A stretch of 64,000 bases of DNA from Paenibacillus sp. NAIST15-1 (GCF_001894745.1 NZ_BBYF01000003.1:248001-312000); one strand, 5' to 3'; shown: positions 19,616 through 30,379, counted from the stretch's first letter. Notes: generated by a model not told the origin, from the sequence alone. Numbers and translations: made by a program.

Positions 19616-19906
19616 CTAGATGACCATTCCTTCATGCAGAAAGACAATATCTTCACCTTTCTCATCTAGCGTCAATTCACGATTATCCAAGAACCATACA
19701 TCATTTTGCTCCATAAAGAACGTAATGCCGTTCACAACTTCCGTCACTGCTGGATATTGCGGACTGTCTTTCATGATGCCGAATGAATAAGGTCCTGAAG
19801 CACTGAATCCGCTGTAGCGGACGAATATGCGTACTGAGTCTCCTGCTGTGAATCCCCAATCAGCCAAAAAACGCTCGACTGCCTTCGCTGTAACGCGTAA
19901 TTGCAT
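19616..19906 (-). CDS. HesB/YneR-like protein without cysteines
   Basis: A 96-residue protein of the HesB/IscA fold group, YneR subgroup of Bacillales. The pattern MQLRVTAKAVERFLADWG...GDSVRIFVRYSG fits the beta-sandwich core. A-type iron-sulfur carriers use three conserved cysteines; none is present here, so it should not carry a cluster in the usual way. Function is unknown. AAGGAGG precedes the ATG at the correct distance. Single gene with its own terminator. Confidence 0.8.
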   Translation of the reverse strand: MQLRVTAKAVERFLADWGFTAGDSVRIFVRYSGFSASGPYSFGIMKDSPQYPAVTEVVNGITFFMEQNDVWFLDNRELTLDEKGEDIVFLHEGMVI

Positions 19907-20096
19907 GTTCAGACCTCCTTAATCATACCTTTCATCCGATTTGATCATACCATGTGGCCGCCACTTTTGTTAACACCAAAGTTGACAGTTCGTCAATGAT
20001 CCGCATCATCATTACCGCATAATACGTTCGGCGATATGTTTATATGCTACCTTCTGTTTAGGAACATCACGATCTCTACCGAGAAATTGTGCCAGG

Positions 20097-22511
20097 TTAC
20101 AGCTTGATGCGTTGAAGCCGCAGTGCATTCAGTACAACGGATACCGAGCTGAAGGCCATAGCCGCTCCTGCAAGCCACGGGGCAAGCAATCCGATTGCTG
20201 CAATCGGGATGCCTATCGTATTGTATACGAGTGCCCAGAACAAGTTCTGCTTAATGTTGCGCATGGTACGGCGGCTCATCTCCATCGCATCCGCAATGCC
20301 GTTCAAGTCGCCACGCATTAAGGTTACGCCTGCCGTCTCCATTGCTACATCCGTACCTGTACCGATCGCGAACCCAATGTCCGCTGCTGCCAGAGCTGGC
20401 GCATCATTAATTCCATCGCCTACCATGGCGACGACACTGCCTCTCTGCTGCAGCTCGCGCACATGCTGTGCCTTCTGTTCAGGCAGCACCTCTGCAAATA
20501 CATCATCAATCCCTACTTGTGACGCGATTGCTCTGGCCGTGCGGGTGTTGTCTCCTGTCATCATAACAACGCGTATCCCCATTTGATGCAGCCGCTCGAT
20601 GGCCTTCTTCGAGGAAGCCTTCACTTGATCGGCAACGGCAACTATGCCTTTCCAGCTGCCATCAACCGCAATGAGCATTGCCGTCTTGCCTGCCTGCTCC
20701 ATGTCTTGCAATGCTTCCTCCGCATCGCCGCTTGCTACCCCGTTCTTCTCCATCCATCTGCGTGTGCCGACAATGATCTGATGCCCATTCACCTCAGCCG
20801 CTATTCCATATCCAGGTTCAGCTCGGAATGAATCCGGTTCAACCGTGCTGATTCCTTGCTCCGACAATCCCTTCACAATCGCCTGTGCCAATGGATGCTC
20901 GGACTGCTTCTCAGCAGATGCCAGTAAGGTCAAGAGTTCTGTCTTCTCGTCTTCATTCCCATCATGCAGTACAACATCTGTAAGCGAAGGAGCCCCTTCT
21001 GTTACGGTTCCTGTCTTGTCGAGCACAACCGTCTGCACCCGATAGGCACCTTCCAGATGTTCGCCGCCACGGAATAGTACACCATATTCCGCAGCACGTC
21101 CGGTTCCCGCCATAATCGACGTTGGCGTTGCCAAGCCGAGCGCACACGGGCAAGCAATTACGAGTACGGCAATGGTACGAGACAAGGCTACACCGAAGTT
21201 GCCTGGTTCAACAGCGAAATACCAAATTAAGAATACAAGCACCGCAATTCCAACGACTATCGGCACGAAGATGCCTGATATTTTATCAGCGATCCGCTGA
21301 ATCGGAGCCTTGGAGCCCTGCGCCTCCTCAACGATTTTAATAATTTGCGAGAGCGCCGTCTCGGAGCCGACCTGAGTCGCTCTCATCGTAAATGCCCCCT
21401 GCGCATTCACGGTAGCCCCATATACATTATCGCCAGCTTGCTTCTCAACAGGGACGCTTTCACCGGTAAGCATGGATTCATCCACGGTCGATGTCCCGCT
21501 AACTACAATGCCGTCTACCGGTACTTTCTCACCTGGGCGAACAAGTACGAGATCCCCACTTGCCACATCTTCCACAGGCACTTCCACTTGTTCACCGTCG
21601 CGCACAACGGTTGCCGTTTTGGCACGCAGCCCCATCAAAGCTCGGATCGCTTGAGAAGACCGCCCTTTAGCTGAAGCCTCCAGCCATTTCCCCAGAAGAA
21701 TGAGCGTAATGAGAACAGCACTCGTCTCAAAATACATCGCAGGATGGTGAAGCTCGCCAATCTGCCATTGCCACGCCAAGTACACACTGTACACATAGGC
21801 TGAGGTCGTACCGAGCGCAACAAGCACATCCATATTGGCGCTCCCACTGCGGAGTGCCTTAAATGCCCCAACGTAGAAGCGTGCCCCTATAATAAATTGA
21901 ACCGGCGCTGCCAGTACCATTTGCACCCAAGGGTGCATGAACCATTCCGGCACCCAAATCCATGAAGTGAAAGAAAAATGTCCCACCATGGACCACAGTA
22001 GTGGAATGGACAATAGGGCAGAGACGAGGAACGTATTACGCAATCGACGCATATTCCGCTGTGTTGGCGATTCCTGTTCACTCTCGCCTTCTTCCTTCTT
22101 CAGCCGCCCCGTATAACCTAGCTGGGAGATCTTATTCAATATATCTTCTTGCTTCAGTCCGATATAGGTGACCTTCGCCGTCTCCGTTGCTAAATTGACT
22201 GCTGCCGTCTGTATTCCCTGCATACGGCTCAGCCCCTTCTCAATGCGAGTGGAGCAAGCGGCACAAGTCATTCCTTCAATTTGCAAATCCAACGTTTCTA
22301 CCGGAACCTTGTATCCGAGATGCTCGATCTTATCAACGACTTGCTGCAAGGTTACTGCATCACCGTCATATTGCACGGCCGCTCGTTCTGAAGCAAGATT
22401 GACAGATGCTTCTGCGATGCCGTCCATACGATTCAAGCCTTTTTCAATTCGTGTTGCACATGCGGCACAGGTCATTCCTTCAATCGGCAACGTTGCTTGC
22501 TTTTCTGCCAT
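20097..22511 (-). CDS. copA: copper-exporting P1B-type ATPase
   Basis: An 804-residue P-type ATPase that pumps Cu(I) out of the cell. Two N-terminal heavy-metal-associated domains each carry GMTCAAC (first cysteines C15 and C18). Next come the transmembrane helices, the CPC metal site in [11 protein letters not shown], the phosphorylated aspartate in DKTGT, the SEHPLAQAI motif and the [10 protein letters not shown] hinge. Start at 22511, eight bases after AAGGAGG; an ATG two codons earlier is too close. It is last in csoR-copZ-copA and has its own G-tract CsoR-like site just upstream. Confidence 0.96.
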   Translation of the reverse strand: MAEKQATLPIEGMTCAACATRIEKGLNRMDGIAEASVNLASERAAVQYDGDAVTLQQVVDKIEHLGYKVPVETLDLQIEGMTCAACSTRIEKGLSRMQGIQTAAVNLATETAKVTYIGLKQEDILNKISQLGYTGRLKKEEGESEQESPTQRNMRRLRNTFLVSALLSIPLLWSMVGHFSFTSWIWVPEWFMHPWVQMVLAAPVQFIIGARFYVGAFKALRSGSANMDVLVALGTTSAYVYSVYLAWQWQIGELHHPAMYFETSAVLITLILLGKWLEASAKGRSSQAIRALMGLRAKTATVVRDGEQVEVPVEDVASGDLVLVRPGEKVPVDGIVVSGTSTVDESMLTGESVPVEKQAGDNVYGATVNAQGAFTMRATQVGSETALSQIIKIVEEAQGSKAPIQRIADKISGIFVPIVVGIAVLVFLIWYFAVEPGNFGVALSRTIAVLVIACPCALGLATPTSIMAGTGRAAEYGVLFRGGEHLEGAYRVQTVVLDKTGTVTEGAPSLTDVVLHDGNEDEKTELLTLLASAEKQSEHPLAQAIVKGLSEQGISTVEPDSFRAEPGYGIAAEVNGHQIIVGTRRWMEKNGVASGDAEEALQDMEQAGKTAMLIAVDGSWKGIVAVADQVKASSKKAIERLHQMGIRVVMMTGDNTRTARAIASQVGIDDVFAEVLPEQKAQHVRELQQRGSVVAMVGDGINDAPALAAADIGFAIGTGTDVAMETAGVTLMRGDLNGIADAMEMSRRTMRNIKQNLFWALVYNTIGIPIAAIGLLAPWLAGAAMAFSSVSVVLNALRLQRIKL

Positions 22512-22539
22512 TGTCATGTCCTCCTTATCCTTCTCAAAC

Positions 22540-22558
22540 ATACCCCTATACCCTATAT
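22540..22558 (-). promoter_or_regulatory. CsoR-like operator before copA
   Basis: ATACCCCTATACCCTATAT on the plus strand reads on the minus strand as a G-tract element of the kind seen in CsoR operators (GGGTAT...GGGGTAT). It lies about 30 bases upstream of the copA start and indicates internal, copper-inducible expression in addition to read-through from csoR. Confidence 0.7.
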
Positions 22559-22648
22559 TTGATTCCAAAAGAAAACTCCTCTGAAGGAGTGTTCTTTGCA
22601 GTAATCAATCAGCGTATTCAGCATAATATGAGAATCGGCGCCTAATCA

Positions 22649-22849
22649 TTAAACGACGTCATAACCTTGATCCTCAATTGCCTCACGGATTTGTTCCGGC
22701 TTTACTTTGGACTCATCATAAGATACGGTTACTTGCTTCGCAGCCAAATCAACCTGTGCAGTTGCACCTGTACCTTCTACTGCACGTTCTACTGCTTGCT
22801 TGCAGTGCCCGCATGTCATCCCTTCTACTGTCCATGTTTCGTTAACCAT
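22649..22849 (-). CDS. copZ: copper chaperone
   Basis: A 66-residue heavy-metal-associated domain protein with the Cu(I) motif GMTCGHC near residues 10-16 and the ferredoxin-like beta-alpha-beta pattern ending in EDQGYDVV. It delivers Cu(I) to CopA and possibly CsoR. Two adjacent ATG codons follow GAGGAGG; the second (22849) has the better spacing. Between csoR and copA, as in many Bacillales. Confidence 0.93.
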   Translation of the reverse strand: MVNETWTVEGMTCGHCKQAVERAVEGTGATAQVDLAAKQVTVSYDESKVKPEQIREAIEDQGYDVV

Positions 22850-22897
22850 CATACTTCCTCCTCTGTCGTCCATTCCTTAAGGGAACAGGCCATGTTC

Positions 22898-23290
22898 TTA
22901 TTTTAGTAATTTATGAATCGTTGTTAGCAGCTCGTCAATGACTTCCGGCTCCCCGTCTTGCAATCGCTCAACGACACAACTCTTCATATGCCCTTCGAGC
23001 AGCAATTTGCCAACTGAATGAAGTGCAGACTGGATGGATGCGATTTGATTCAGCACATCGTCACAGTAGGTATCTTTTTCAATCATGGATTTCACGCCTC
23101 GCACCTGACCTTCAATGCGATTCAAGCGGTGAACCAGCTTCTTCTTCATCTCATCCGAGTGATGACTCTTCCGCTTCCCGTCTGGAGTGTGGTGCTCGCA
23201 CCCTTCTTCACTTGCATGGCAAGCATCTTCTGTACCAAAAGCAGCGGTCATCACGTCATCGACTTGTTCATCGATACGTTCGTTTGACAT
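22898..23290 (-). CDS. csoR: copper-sensing repressor CsoR
   Basis: A 130-residue CsoR/RcnR-family repressor. The conserved core begins near residue 48 (KKLVHRLNRIEGQVRGVKSMIE) and contains the Cu(I) ligands in order: Cys in DTYCDD, then His and Cys in EGHMKSC. Cu(I) binding releases DNA. The first 45 residues form an unusual extension rich in His, Cys and acidic residues (CHASEEGCEHH), longer than in the B. subtilis protein, which might bind metal. First gene of csoR-copZ-copA, with an operator-like G tract in its own promoter. Confidence 0.93.
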   Translation of the reverse strand: MSNERIDEQVDDVMTAAFGTEDACHASEEGCEHHTPDGKRKSHHSDEMKKKLVHRLNRIEGQVRGVKSMIEKDTYCDDVLNQIASIQSALHSVGKLLLEGHMKSCVVERLQDGEPEVIDELLTTIHKLLK

Positions 23291-23315
23291 TTGTGTATCA
23301 CCACCTCATGCATCA

Positions 23316-23344
23316 ACTATACTATACCCCCCTACCCTATGCAA
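23316..23344 (-). promoter_or_regulatory. csoR promoter with CsoR operator as spacer
   Basis: On the minus strand TTGCAT (complement of 23339-23344), a 17-base spacer with GGGTAGGGGGGTATAG, then TATAGT (complement of 23316-23321). The spacer matches the G-tract pattern of CsoR operators, so bound repressor would sit between -35 and -10. Confidence 0.8.
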
Positions 23345-23477
23345 GCCCTTTTTTTGAAGGTTGCTTCTTCAGCTAACTCAAATTTCTCGCTATGGTAAAT
23401 TAGGGTTGGTTATTTCTTCGGAAAATGGTTAAAATTTAAGTGTTAGTCTGGCTTCAGGCCCATTGTCTAACAGATGA

Positions 23478-24467
<990 letters not shown>

Positions 24468-24492
24468 TGTTGGTAGTTGATTCTGAATAAAC

Positions 24493-24526
24493 GAAAGGCG
24501 CACTGTCCGTAGACGGTGCGCCTTTC
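24493..24526. terminator. bidirectional terminator
   Basis: GAAAGGCGCAC (24493-24503) pairs perfectly with GTGCGCCTTTC (24516-24526). It lies between the convergent ldh and plsC genes and has T-rich flanks on the plus strand. Confidence 0.85.
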
Positions 24527-24528
24527 TA

Positions 24529-25242
24529 TTACGCATTCACAATCATTGTACGTACTTGCTCTGGAAGCTCCGCAGCCTCCTCCTTCGACAGGCCAGCTGT
24601 CGATACTGGAGGAAGAACGGTTACCTCCACATGAGCAGGACTAATCCAATTCCCATTCGCCTCCATCAGCTTGTAAGAACCAGATATCCGAACAGGCACA
24701 ATAGGGAACCCTGTCTTCGTAGCGACGCGGAAGCCGCCATTTTTGAACTCACCGATGTGTTCACTCTTGCTTCGTGTTCCTTCAGGGAAGATGACGATCG
24801 GATGCCCGCTTTCTACGAGCTTGCCCGCCTCATTCAGACTGTTCATGGCTTGGCGTACGTTGCTGCGGTCAACGAAAATGCAGCGCAAGTACTTCATCCA
24901 CACACGAATGAACGGCAGCTTCGCCAGCTCTGCCTTGGCCATCAGCGCCTTCGGCTTGCCAACATGCCCAAGCATGATCGGCACATCGAAATTCCCTTGA
25001 TGATTCGAGATAAAGACGGCTCCGCCTTCTGGGATATGCTCCAATCCACGAACCGTTACCTTCGCACCGGCTACACGCAGCAATGACCGCGCCCATCTTC
25101 CGACCTGCTTGGCCGTGTACGCATCCAGTTCTTCATACCGACCTTGCTTGTATAGTCGATTGGCCTTCCACATCCCAGGAATAATGAAAAGTAAATAAAG
25201 CCAAAAATAAATAAACCAAATCAATGTTCGTATGAATTTCAT
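24529..25242 (-). CDS. plsC: 1-acyl-sn-glycerol-3-phosphate acyltransferase
   Basis: A 237-residue PlsC-family acyltransferase that acylates lysophosphatidic acid to phosphatidic acid at the membrane. A hydrophobic N-terminal helix (about residues 6-24) anchors it. The catalytic NHx4D motif is NHQGNFD at 80-86, and the glycerol-phosphate-binding FPEGTRS is at 152-158. Length is typical. Single gene, convergent with ldh. Confidence 0.92.
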   Translation of the reverse strand: MKFIRTLIWFIYFWLYLLFIIPGMWKANRLYKQGRYEELDAYTAKQVGRWARSLLRVAGAKVTVRGLEHIPEGGAVFISNHQGNFDVPIMLGHVGKPKALMAKAELAKLPFIRVWMKYLRCIFVDRSNVRQAMNSLNEAGKLVESGHPIVIFPEGTRSKSEHIGEFKNGGFRVATKTGFPIVPVRISGSYKLMEANGNWISPAHVEVTVLPPVSTAGLSKEEAAELPEQVRTMIVNA

Positions 25243-25312
25243 GATGTGATGTAATTCCCCTCTACAACGTATCGATGTAAAATGCCATTATTAAATCATT
25301 CCTGTTATGCAC

Positions 25313-25364
25313 ATCAAGCTAGACTATCAAGCTATTCTATCAAACCAGTCAATCAAGCCACTCT
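25313..25364. repeat. 13-bp tandem repeat at the end of a peptidase gene
   Basis: Four units: ATCAAGCTAGACT, ATCAAGCTATTCT, ATCAAACCAGTCA and ATCAAGCCACTCT. The last unit lies inside the coding end of the P1-family peptidase, the third contains its stop codon, and the others follow it. A period of 13 means each copy shifts the frame by one. Confidence 0.8.
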
Positions 25365-26368
25365 TGTGAGCAAGGCACACCCTCAACGGAGTTCGCTGCA
25401 ATGATGGCATTATGGACGGCATAAGCGAGCACCTCTGCTGCCCACATGCCCGCCAGATCAACAGAGGCGTCTATTCCGCCTGTTGTCATCGCGAACACTG
25501 TATCTCCGTCATACATCGTATGGACAGGATAAATGGTACGAGCCAAGCCATTATGCGCCATTTGTGCAATTTTCGTCATTTCGGTCTTTGTGAATGTTCC
25601 ATTGCAAGCGACTGCGGCAATTGTCGTATTTGTCCCCGGCTTCATCGTCGCTTGGAAGGGATTAGCCAATTGCGTTAGGAAAGACAACGGATCAATGAAC
25701 TGTCCCTTCTCATCCGCTCTTGCCCCAGCTAATGTTATACCATGCTTCGGATGTCTCACTTCGCCAACTGCATTGACAGCAACAGCCGCACCAATAACAA
25801 GACCATTTGGCAATTGTACAGAAGCCGTACCAAATCCGCCCTTCATTGCTCGTTCCACTCCCGCGAACTTGCCAAGCGTTGCACCTGCGCCAGCACCTAC
25901 ATTGCCTTCGGCAATCGCTTCAGACGTCGCATTCTCAACAGCCGAATAACCCATCTCTGCAGTTGGTACGACTGTCGGATTGCCTATCGCCAAGTCAAAT
26001 AAAATAGCTGATGGAACAATTGGCACCTTGGCAACGCCGACATCAAGCCCAATCCCCTGCTCCTGCAAGCGCTGCATAACCCCTTGTGCAGCAGCGAGTC
26101 CAAATGCGCTTCCGCCGCTGAGACACAATGCATGAATATGCTGAACGAGAGCGGTTGGCTGCAGTAACTCCGTTTCACGGGTGCCAGGCGCTGATCCCCT
26201 GACATCAACGCCGCATACAGCCCCTTGTTCTGCTACAATGACTGTACAGCCTGTATGTGCCTCATTATCATGCGCATGCCCGACAACAATACCTGGTACA
26301 TCCGTGATTGCGCCAGGATAGCGAGCAGGCTTGCCCCCAGGTTTGATATTCCAATGGGAAGATTGCAT
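25349..26368 (-). CDS. P1-family (DmpA/NylC-type) peptidase
   Basis: A 339-residue member of peptidase family S58/P1, N-terminal-nucleophile-like hydrolases that self-cleave into two chains and then act as aminopeptidases or amidases. The likely autoprocessing site is N247/T248 in KPGTNTTIAAVACN, like the Asn-Thr site of NylC. The early ITDVPGIVVGHAHD and SGGSAFGLAAAQGV blocks are also typical. Start at 26368 after AAAGGGTG; the open frame extends 74 codons further upstream without a ribosome binding site. The stop codon falls in a 13-bp tandem repeat. Natural substrate unknown. Confidence 0.85.
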   Translation of the reverse strand: MQSSHWNIKPGGKPARYPGAITDVPGIVVGHAHDNEAHTGCTVIVAEQGAVCGVDVRGSAPGTRETELLQPTALVQHIHALCLSGGSAFGLAAAQGVMQRLQEQGIGLDVGVAKVPIVPSAILFDLAIGNPTVVPTAEMGYSAVENATSEAIAEGNVGAGAGATLGKFAGVERAMKGGFGTASVQLPNGLVIGAAVAVNAVGEVRHPKHGITLAGARADEKGQFIDPLSFLTQLANPFQATMKPGTNTTIAAVACNGTFTKTEMTKIAQMAHNGLARTIYPVHTMYDGDTVFAMTTGGIDASVDLAGMWAAEVLAYAVHNAIIAANSVEGVPCSQEWLD

Positions 26369-26640
26369 ATTCGCACCCTTTTCTGTCACCGTTGTTAGAT
26401 GTCTATATCCGGTTCTCATGATTCGATGATGCATGAAGCGACCCGCTGTGAGAATCATACGACATACATGATGCCCGTACCTCGCAGGTGACTCGTCGAA
26501 CTTTGTACATTCATGCCGATTCATGCCTAATTCTGCGCTTTCCCGAGAAATAATAGGCTTTACAATCCTCGAGTTCTGTCTAAGCCGCAACTATCATCTA
26601 CAAGTTATTACCCAAGCCCCATTCCGTTCACAAGAAGAGA

Positions 26641-26665
26641 GAGGAGCCCGCTGCTAGGGCTCCTC
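26641..26665 (-). terminator. terminator after the SMP-30-like gene
   Basis: GAGGAGCCC (26641-26649) pairs perfectly with GGGCTCCTC (26657-26665). The minus strand continues TCTCTTCTTG. It lies 15 bases beyond the stop. Confidence 0.75.
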
Positions 26666-26679
26666 TTATTATGAATTAA

Positions 26680-27543
26680 TTATACGAGTCCGAATAGACG
26701 TCGGCAGCGGCCAGGACGATTCGCTCGAAATCGCTCGACATTACCTTGATCCATGATCGTGACGTATACCGTACAGCCGTCTTCGCCGCCGAATGTTACA
26801 TTCGTGCAGTTGCTTCCATGGAGGCGGATCTCTTCTGTCACGGTTCCGTCTGGAGCAAGAACCGCGACTGTTCCTTTGCCGAAGCGTGCGACATACAGGT
26901 TGCCGTCAACATCACATCGCATGCCATCCAATCCAAAATCAGGGAACTGATGGTGCAGACGCTTATTCGAGATGCTGCCATCCTCCTGGAGATCATATAC
27001 CCAGATCCGTCGTTGAACCGATTCATTGACATAGAGCAAGCGTTCATCTGGGCTAACCTCGATGCCATTGGTCGTGCCCATCCCTGATTCCAGGAGAGTC
27101 ATTTCTCCATCTGGACGAATACGCCAGATTTGCCCTGTATCATCGGCCCACTTCGGATCGCTGGCAAACACAATATCATTTGCCATGATCGCAATATCGT
27201 TCGGTTGATTCATCGTTGGATCATGTGCCAGAACGTGCAGTTCCTTCGTCACGAAGGAATAGCGGAATACGTGATGCCCTGCATAATCCGCAATGCACAT
27301 GTCCCCATTGCGAGTAAAGCGTATACCATTGCCAATGCATCCCTCAGGCAGCTCCAAGAATACGGAGCATTCGCCTTCTGGCGTTACCTTGCCAATCGTG
27401 CCTTGTCGTTCATAATTGACAGCATACAAGTTGCCTTCCTTATCGCAAGCTGGCCCCTCTATGCCCTGTGTAAATCCATGCTGTGGCGTAAATACCTCAC
27501 TGCTTCGCATCTGAATTCCGGATCCATCAAACGTCTGATTCAT
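26680..27543 (-). CDS. SMP-30/gluconolactonase/LRE-family protein
   Basis: A 287-residue six-bladed beta-propeller of the SMP-30/gluconolactonase family. Visible family positions are EGPACDKEGNLY (metal-ligand glutamate), NQPNDIAI, TTNGIEVSPDERLLYV (Asn ligand) and GLDGMRCDVDGNLYVA (Asp ligand). Members hydrolyse lactones such as gluconolactone using a divalent metal, but others have different roles, so the substrate is not assigned. No signal peptide. The neighbours are a peptidase and the NAD salvage genes; they do not suggest a pathway. Confidence 0.87.
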   Translation of the reverse strand: MNQTFDGSGIQMRSSEVFTPQHGFTQGIEGPACDKEGNLYAVNYERQGTIGKVTPEGECSVFLELPEGCIGNGIRFTRNGDMCIADYAGHHVFRYSFVTKELHVLAHDPTMNQPNDIAIMANDIVFASDPKWADDTGQIWRIRPDGEMTLLESGMGTTNGIEVSPDERLLYVNESVQRRIWVYDLQEDGSISNKRLHHQFPDFGLDGMRCDVDGNLYVARFGKGTVAVLAPDGTVTEEIRLHGSNCTNVTFGGEDGCTVYVTIMDQGNVERFRANRPGRCRRLFGLV

Positions 27544-27776
27544 GCAATCTCACTCTCCCTATTCGCATGTACATCATTACAACGTTAACGATCTTGCAAG
27601 TGATAGGACTGAACAGAAGCAAATCGCTATCACAGTTGCCCTGGCAGCATGACAGCGATTCTATCCCCGCTTCCTAGCCTGAATCTACATTACTCTCAAC
27701 ACGAACTTCTAGAAGCTTGTAAAGATTGTATAAATGAATCAATGAATGATACTTGTCCAACAATTGTTCCCGCTAA

Positions 27777-29273
27777 TTAATCATGATCTTCCATATCACC
27801 GGCATCCATTTGGAATGTACGCCATTTTTCCTTCTCTTGAACATGTGATTCAATCATGTCGCGCTTCAGTTCCCAAGCCTTCGTGCTTACGTCAACATGA
27901 TACTGCTCCGGATTCGACTTACGCAAATATTCCGGCCAGAACAGCTGAAGCTGCTCCTTATGGTAATTACGGATTTCTTCCAGATTCGGACGCTCATAGA
28001 CTAGTTTGCCGTCCCGGTATACAGGTTGAAGCAGCAGTTCTGCTTCATAGTGCTCTACATACTTGTGCAAATATGGATGAATCGGATCGAATAACTTAAT
28101 CTTTGCCCGACGTTTTACCTCATCTTCTTCAGAGAGGCAAATGTAATCCGCAATTGCTTTTTTCTTCTTCTTATGAATAATGCGGTATACATCTTTCTTG
28201 CCTGGTGTCGTTACCTTCTCAGGATTAGCCGAAATCTTGATTGTCGGCTTCATCTCGCCGTTCACTTCACGCGATACGAGCTTGTACACTCCGCCAAGAG
28301 ATGGCTGATCCGCTGCAGTAATAAGCTGCGTACCAACTCCCCACATATCCACGCGGGCACCCTGTGATTTCAAGTCTGAGATGGTATATTCATCCAGGTC
28401 ATTGGACGCACATATTTGTACATCCTTCAAACCAGCATCATCCAACAACTTGCGGGCTTGAATCGACAAATAGGCAATATCGCCGCTATCGAGTCGGATG
28501 GCTTGCAGCTTCTTCCCTTTCTTCTCCAACTCCATACCAATCTGAATGGCATTCGGTATTCCACTGTGCAGCGTATCATACGTATCAACGAGCAGCGTCA
28601 CCTGATCAGGCAATGCTTCAGCGAACACTTGGAATGCCTCTTCCTCGCTCTCGAAGCTCTGCACCCATGCGTGTGCATGCGTACCTTTTGTCGGAATGCC
28701 GAATCTGCGGCCTGCCAGCATGTTGGACGTTGCATGGAAGCCAGCCAAGTAAGCGGCGCGTGCCCCCCATAGAGCTGCGTCGGCTTCCTGTGCACGACGT
28801 GTGCCGAATTCCATCAGAATATCAGTGGAGGCAACATGCTTAATGCGCGATGCCTTCGTTGCAATGAGTGTCTGGAAGTTCATGAAGTTCAGCAGTGCCG
28901 TCTCAATCAGCTGAGTCTCGAACACGCGTCCTTCAACACGAATAAGCGGTTCATTCGCAAATACAAGCGTACCTTCCCGAACCGCATCGATCTGTCCCGT
29001 AAAGCGGAAGTTGCGCAGTTCCTCCAGAAATGCTTCCTCGTACTGCTCCTCCTGCATGCCGAGATACTCAATATCTTCTGTTGTAAAATGCAAGCGTTCA
29101 ATATATTCAACGATGCGCTCAAGGCCAGCGAACACAGCATACCCGTTATGGAAGGGCAGCTTGCGGAAAAAAGCTTCGAACACAGTCTGCTGATTGTGAG
29201 TGCCATTCTTCCAGTGTGCATACATCATATTAATTTGATATTTATCTGTGTGTAGGGCCATTGATGTATTCAT
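27777..29273 (-). CDS. pncB: nicotinate phosphoribosyltransferase
   Basis: A 498-residue enzyme that joins nicotinate and PRPP to give nicotinate mononucleotide in NAD salvage. Family features: LHTDKYQINMMYAHW at the start, FEAFFRKLPFHNGYAVFAGLERI, EFGTRRAQE, and the RLDSGDIAYLSIQARKLL phosphate-binding stretch. The acidic C-terminal end (FQMDAGDMEDHD) is unusual but short. It lies about 50 bases after pncA and is transcribed with it, so nicotinamide is deamidated and then phosphoribosylated by neighbouring products. Confidence 0.94.
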   Translation of the reverse strand: MNTSMALHTDKYQINMMYAHWKNGTHNQQTVFEAFFRKLPFHNGYAVFAGLERIVEYIERLHFTTEDIEYLGMQEEQYEEAFLEELRNFRFTGQIDAVREGTLVFANEPLIRVEGRVFETQLIETALLNFMNFQTLIATKASRIKHVASTDILMEFGTRRAQEADAALWGARAAYLAGFHATSNMLAGRRFGIPTKGTHAHAWVQSFESEEEAFQVFAEALPDQVTLLVDTYDTLHSGIPNAIQIGMELEKKGKKLQAIRLDSGDIAYLSIQARKLLDDAGLKDVQICASNDLDEYTISDLKSQGARVDMWGVGTQLITAADQPSLGGVYKLVSREVNGEMKPTIKISANPEKVTTPGKKDVYRIIHKKKKKAIADYICLSEEDEVKRRAKIKLFDPIHPYLHKYVEHYEAELLLQPVYRDGKLVYERPNLEEIRNYHKEQLQLFWPEYLRKSNPEQYHVDVSTKAWELKRDMIESHVQEKEKWRTFQMDAGDMEDHD

Positions 29274-29324
29274 CAGGTCATCTCTCTTTCTACCACTTAC
29301 CAGTCATACAGTATGCGGCATTAA

Positions 29325-29888
29325 CTATTCTGTGCGGTACCCACTTATAATCTGAGCACCGAGTGAATTGCGGAAGTGCTGTAGCGCCCATTCATGCGCA
29401 TGCTCATTGAAGGTGGCGACAGCATCCTCATGGACAATAATCTTATATCCCATATTATAAGCATCTACAGCTGTATGAAGCACGCAGATGTCCGTACATA
29501 CTCCAACTAAATGGACTTCTTCAATCTGTCTTGCTCGCAGTCTCATATCAAGATCCGTGCCGCAGAATGAGCTGTATCTGGTCTTATCCATCCAGTATAC
29601 TTCGGATTGATGGCGTTCGTATACTTCAGCTACTTGACCGTATAGATTGCGCCCATCCGTGCCCCTAATATTATGCGGCGGGAACAGAGCCGTTTCAGGA
29701 TGGTAGGGATCTTGTTCTTCGTGCAGATCAACCGCCATCGTCACGAAATCTCCAGCATTCACGAAGGAATCTACCAACTCCGCAACACGATTCTCAATAT
29801 GTACGGCCGGTTCCCCGCATGGAAGTCGGCCCCATACAAAATCATACGTATAATCTATGACAATCAATGCCTTCAATTCCGAATCCAT
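29325..29888 (-). CDS. pncA: nicotinamidase, isochorismatase family
   Basis: A 187-residue cysteine hydrolase of the isochorismatase superfamily. The catalytic triad can be placed at D12 (IDYTYDF), K102 (WMDKTRYSSF) and C135 (VGVCTDICVL). Metal-ligand positions are plausible in MAVDLHEEQDPYHPET. The directly downstream pncB makes nicotinamide the likely substrate, giving nicotinate and ammonia. A GGAGAGG site adjoins the ATG. Confidence 0.9.
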   Translation of the reverse strand: MDSELKALIVIDYTYDFVWGRLPCGEPAVHIENRVAELVDSFVNAGDFVTMAVDLHEEQDPYHPETALFPPHNIRGTDGRNLYGQVAEVYERHQSEVYWMDKTRYSSFCGTDLDMRLRARQIEEVHLVGVCTDICVLHTAVDAYNMGYKIIVHEDAVATFNEHAHEWALQHFRNSLGAQIISGYRTE

Positions 29889-29953
29889 CTCCTCTCCGAG
29901 ACCTGATATCCGATAGTTAGCTTAACGTCATTATGACAAATCGGTGCTAAATG

Positions 29954-30379
29954 TCAACCTCCCGCGCGTTGACCTCTCACGTGGAAAGTCCCCGTTGCCA
30001 TCGTGCCAAGCTCCCCTTGCTCATTCACTACCGTGCCTTGAAGCGTGAGCACGCGCTTCGTTGCATGAACGACATGCGCCCTTACTTCCAATATGCCTGC
30101 CTTCATTGGTCGCAGAAAGTTCACATTCAGGCTTCCGGTAACAATATTCGGATCTTGCTTGTATGCGGAAGCGGCGATTCCCATCGCATTATCAAGCAGG
30201 GAGGACAACACGCCCCCATGTACAATGCCTATCATATTCAAATGGTGAGCCTTCGCATCTAGCCGGAGGATCACTTCCTTCTCATCCGCTTGAACGAGCT
30301 CACAACCCAAATATCCCCAGAACGAAGACTGCGCACGTGCCTCTAATTCATCCCACTGCAGATTCTGCTCATTGCTCAT
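29954..30379 (-). CDS. PaaI-family hotdog thioesterase
   Basis: A 141-residue hotdog-fold thioesterase. The signature HHLNMIGIVHGGVLSSLLDNAMGIAAS contains the oxyanion-hole HGG and the acidic Asp of the PaaI family. Such enzymes hydrolyse acyl- or aryl-CoA esters. Start at 30379 after AGAGGTGG; a GTG three codons upstream overlaps that site. It lies just beyond the terminator of the beta-oxidation gene fadD, so a role in releasing or balancing CoA is reasonable but inferred. Confidence 0.86.
   Translation of the reverse strand: MSNEQNLQWDELEARAQSSFWGYLGCELVQADEKEVILRLDAKAHHLNMIGIVHGGVLSSLLDNAMGIAASAYKQDPNIVTGSLNVNFLRPMKAGILEVRAHVVHATKRVLTLQGTVVNEQGELGTMATGTFHVRGQRAGG

Noticed and set aside
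25349..26590. Extended 413-residue form of the P1-family peptidase
   Set aside because: The first 74 codons show no family likeness and lack a ribosome binding site, whereas a good site precedes the internal ATG at 26368.
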